Source: Corynebacterium senegalense
GTDB lineage: Bacteria > Actinomycetota > Actinomycetes > Mycobacteriales > Mycobacteriaceae
Direction of reading: 5' to 3'
DNA length: 64,000 bases
NCBI RefSeq assembly: GCF_900411315.1
Contig: NZ_LS990887.1
Span: 1,177,324 to 1,241,323 of the forward strand
The number at the start of each line of letters is the position of its first letter. Within the stretch, counting starts at the first letter, position 1. Under the pieces are notes generated by a model. That model did not search any database, was not told the origin of the DNA, and saw nothing but the letters and a program-made list of their open reading frames with translations. Shown here piece after piece: positions 61,702 through 64,000 of this stretch. Made by a program: the position numbers and the translations under genes.

Positions 61702-64000
61702 ATGACTTTACCTCTCGTGCTCGCACTGGTCGGGGCGGCGGTGGCGCTGTCTCCCGTACTGGTGCGGTTTCTGGACAGGAAGGCGGGGTGGCCGCTCGGG
61801 CTGGTGCTCATCGCCGCCGCCGTCGTCCTCGGGCGCGAGTACCCGCGCGTAGCGGACGGGCGCGACGTCACCTGGGGGGTGCCGTGGGCGCGGGACCTCC
61901 TCGGGTCGGGCACGCAGGTCGACTTCGCGCTGCGCGCCGACGGCCTGAGCATCTTCTTCGCGATGCTCGCGCTGGTCATCGGCGCGGTTGTCCTCATATA
62001 CTCCGCCGCCTACCTCCCCAGCGGCAAAGGCAACGTCAGCTTCTACACCATCATGACGGCGTTCACGCTCTCCGTGCTGCTGCTCGTCCTGGCGGATGAC
62101 GTCGTGCTCCTCTTCGTGGCGTGGGAGCTGGTCTCGCTGGCGTCCTTCCTGCTCATCGCCCGCTCCGGGTCGTCGGGTGAGGCCGGGTCCTACCGCACCC
62201 TCATTCTCACCTTTTTCGGTGGCCTGACGCTGCTCGCCGCCCTCGGCCTGGCGGCCGTCGCGGCCGGGACGACGAACCTCTCGGGCATCCTCGCCTCCGA
62301 CGTCTTCGCGCAGCGCCCGGCGCTGACCACCACGATCGCGGTTCTGGTGGCCGCCTCGGCCTTCACCAAAGCGGCGCAGTTCCCCTTCCACTTCTGGCTT
62401 CCCGAGGCGATGGCGGCGGCCACCCCGGTCTCGGCCTTCCTCCACGCCGCGGCGGTGGTCAAGGCCGGCATCTACCTACTGCTGCGCTTCTCGACGATCT
62501 TCCACGACGTCCCCGTGTGGAACACGCTGCTGCTGGTCGTCGGCCTGTTCACCGCGATCATGTCCGCGCTGTTCGCCATCACGAAGACCGACCTGAAGCA
62601 CCTCACCGCCTACTCCACGGTCTCCCACCTGGGCTGGATCGTCGCCGCGATCGGCGTGGGCAGCGAGATCGCGCTGGCCGCGGCGCTGCTGCACACGCTG
62701 GCGCACGCCCTGTTCAAATCCTCCCTGTTCATGCTCATCGGCGTGGTCGACCACGAGGCGGGCACGCGCGACGTGCGCCGCCTGGGCAAGCTCTACGACA
62801 AAATGCCCTTCACCTTCGGCTCCACGGTGGTGGCCGCCGCCTCGATGGCCGCCGTGCCCCCGCTGTTCGGCTTCGTGTCCAAGGAGTCCATCCTCACCGC
62901 CTTCGAGGAGGCCCCGGCGGGGCCGGTTCTCCTCGTCGTCGCCGGCGTGGCGGCGCTGCTGACCTTCATCTACTCCGCCAAGATCGTCTTTGGCGCCTTC
63001 GTGGACGGCACGGAGGACATGTCGGAGGCGCACGAGGCGCCCGTGGCGCTGTGGCTGCCCGCGGCCCTGCCCGGCCTGACCTCCCTGGTCCTGCCCTTCG
63101 CGCTGAGCCGGGTGGACGAGCCCCTCGCGGCCGGCGTGCGCGCGGTCACGGGTGACGCGCAGTTCCACACGCACACCGCCGTGTGGCACGGGGTGACGGC
63201 GCCGCTGCTGGTCTCCCTCGTCGTCGTCGGGGCCGGCGTCGCCTTCCTCTTCGTCCGCGCTCGCGTCTTCGCCGCGGTGGACAACCGCCAGCTGCTCCCG
63301 CTCAGCGGCAACGACATCCTCGTGCTGCTGAACAAGGCGCTGACGCGGCTCGGTCGCTGGTTCGGTGTCCCGGCCGACGGGCTCAACCCCTCGCGCCACC
63401 TCGTGTGGCTGGTCGGCTCGGTGGTCGCCCTCGGGCTGTCCACCATTCTGCTCACCTCGGGCATCGACGGCGTCACCCCCGCCGACCGCGCCCCCGGGCT
63501 GACCAACTGGTGGGACCTGATCCCCTTCGCCATCATCGCCCTCTCGGTCGCCGGGATGGTGCACACCCGCAGCCGCCTCGCCACGGCGGTCCTCCTCGGC
63601 ACCGTCGGGGTGGGCATGTCCCTGCAGATGCTGCTGCTCGGCGCCCCGGACGTGGCCCTGACGCAGGTGCTGGTGGAGTCGCTGACCGTGGTGGTCATCA
63701 TGGTGGTGCTGCGCTACCAGCCGCGCGCCTTCCCGAAGACCCCGGCGCGCCGCCGCTGGGCGGCAGGCGTGCTCGCCGTGCTCGCGGGCGTGGTCGCCTT
63801 TGCCGGCGTGTACGGGCTGACCGGCCGGCGCGAGCGCTCCGACCTGGCCATGTGGTACCTCGCGGAGGGCGGCCTGAAGACGGGCGCCGACAACATCGTC
63901 GCCGTCATCATCGTCGAGTTCCGTGGCTTCGATACCCTGGGCGAGCTCTCCGTGCTGGGCATGGCCGCCGTGGTCATCCTCGCGGTGACCCAGTCGATGC
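61702..64000 (+). CDS. mrpA: Na+/H+ antiporter subunit MrpA, 3' end outside window
   Basis: 766 codons visible, continuing past base 64000. Many membrane helices; the NADH-dehydrogenase-like proton channel core includes LLFVAWELVSLASFLLI, FPFHFWLPEAMAAATPVSAF with HAAAVVKAG, and TAYSTVSHLGWI. The later half (about residue 600 on) has the DUF4040/MnhB-like extension of fused MrpA. It forms the main channel of the multisubunit Mrp antiporter and should be followed by mrpC, D, E, F and G. GAGAGG lies 9 nt upstream of the ATG. Confidence 0.93.
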   Translation, partial: MTLPLVLALVGAAVALSPVLVRFLDRKAGWPLGLVLIAAAVVLGREYPRVADGRDVTWGVPWARDLLGSGTQVDFALRADGLSIFFAMLALVIGAVVLIYSAAYLPSGKGNVSFYTIMTAFTLSVLLLVLADDVVLLFVAWELVSLASFLLIARSGSSGEAGSYRTLILTFFGGLTLLAALGLAAVAAGTTNLSGILASDVFAQRPALTTTIAVLVAASAFTKAAQFPFHFWLPEAMAAATPVSAFLHAAAVVKAGIYLLLRFSTIFHDVPVWNTLLLVVGLFTAIMSALFAITKTDLKHLTAYSTVSHLGWIVAAIGVGSEIALAAALLHTLAHALFKSSLFMLIGVVDHEAGTRDVRRLGKLYDKMPFTFGSTVVAAASMAAVPPLFGFVSKESILTAFEEAPAGPVLLVVAGVAALLTFIYSAKIVFGAFVDGTEDMSEAHEAPVALWLPAALPGLTSLVLPFALSRVDEPLAAGVRAVTGDAQFHTHTAVWHGVTAPLLVSLVVVGAGVAFLFVRARVFAAVDNRQLLPLSGNDILVLLNKALTRLGRWFGVPADGLNPSRHLVWLVGSVVALGLSTILLTSGIDGVTPADRAPGLTNWWDLIPFAIIALSVAGMVHTRSRLATAVLLGTVGVGMSLQMLLLGAPDVALTQVLVESLTVVVIMVVLRYQPRAFPKTPARRRWAAGVLAVLAGVVAFAGVYGLTGRRERSDLAMWYLAEGGLKTGADNIVAVIIVEFRGFDTLGELSVLGMAAVVILAVTQSM

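Overview
The window is a gene-dense, high-GC (about two thirds G+C by eye) chromosomal segment of a Corynebacterium species. The evidence is mycolic-acid-envelope genes (mycolyltransferases), mycothiol chemistry, RamB, GlxR and WhiB regulators, a fused RmlC-RmlD, and long gene-order agreement with C. glutamicum (ramB facing sdhCAB, lpd nearby) and with the M. tuberculosis block from holB and the adenylate cyclase through topA, cspA, the tad genes, ephE-marP-nth-crp-whiB4-ponA2. No CRISPR array, rRNA operon or prophage was seen. One intact insertion sequence and one clearly foreign-looking gene are present.

Layout. 1-6 kb: partial murB, small DUF proteins, a methyltransferase, a DeoC-like pseudo-enzyme and membrane proteins. 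6.3-13.7 kb: central carbon block with sdhCAB on the minus strand facing ramB, then lpd. 13.9-16.6 kb: two mycolyltransferase paralogues; the first has lost its signal peptide and its catalytic-serine segment. A 36-codon gene lies between them on the opposite strand. 16.6-24.2 kb: M1 peptidase, a polytopic membrane protein, rmlB-rmlCD-rmlA and two family 2 glycosyltransferases with a DUF2304 partner, making dTDP-rhamnose and probably wall or surface glycan. 24.2-29.5 kb: mycothiol-dependent dehydrogenase and MBL hydrolase, secreted SGNH esterase, acyl-CoA ligase, hotdog protein, tRNA-Thr. 29.5-38.4 kb: holB, membrane adenylate cyclase, an inserted AlbA_2-type gene, topA, dedA, cspA. 38.6-45.3 kb: Zn-cysteine DEAD helicase and a compact tad secretion/pilus operon. 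45.7-58.9 kb: HAD phosphatase, holin-like protein, ephE-like hydrolase, marP, NUDIX, tlpA-like, nth, glxR, MBL, RidA, DUF4177, whcA, ponA, yqeY, phosphoesterase, tRNA-Pro. 59-64 kb: an IS481-family element, a YhgE-like protein and the start of mrpA.

The genes cooperate in a few themes: the TCA cycle and its control (sdhCAB, lpd, RamB, and the cAMP cyclase with its sensor GlxR), cell-envelope assembly (mycolyltransferases, rhamnose genes, PonA, MurB, Tad, MarP), redox defence (mycothiol dehydrogenase, WhcA, TlpA-like, Nth), and replication or repair (HolB, TopA, helicase).

The most unusual signal is not a gene. A gapped word, GCTTNNCGACGCC, occurs in 23 perfect core copies on both strands, in many genes and beside two terminators, where composition predicts fewer than one. 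It often forces rare codons and is absent from the IS and the foreign gene. A second window-wide pattern is that about twenty genes carry a TANNNT-like -10 element 7-8 nt before the start codon, which implies leaderless mRNAs and fixes many starts.
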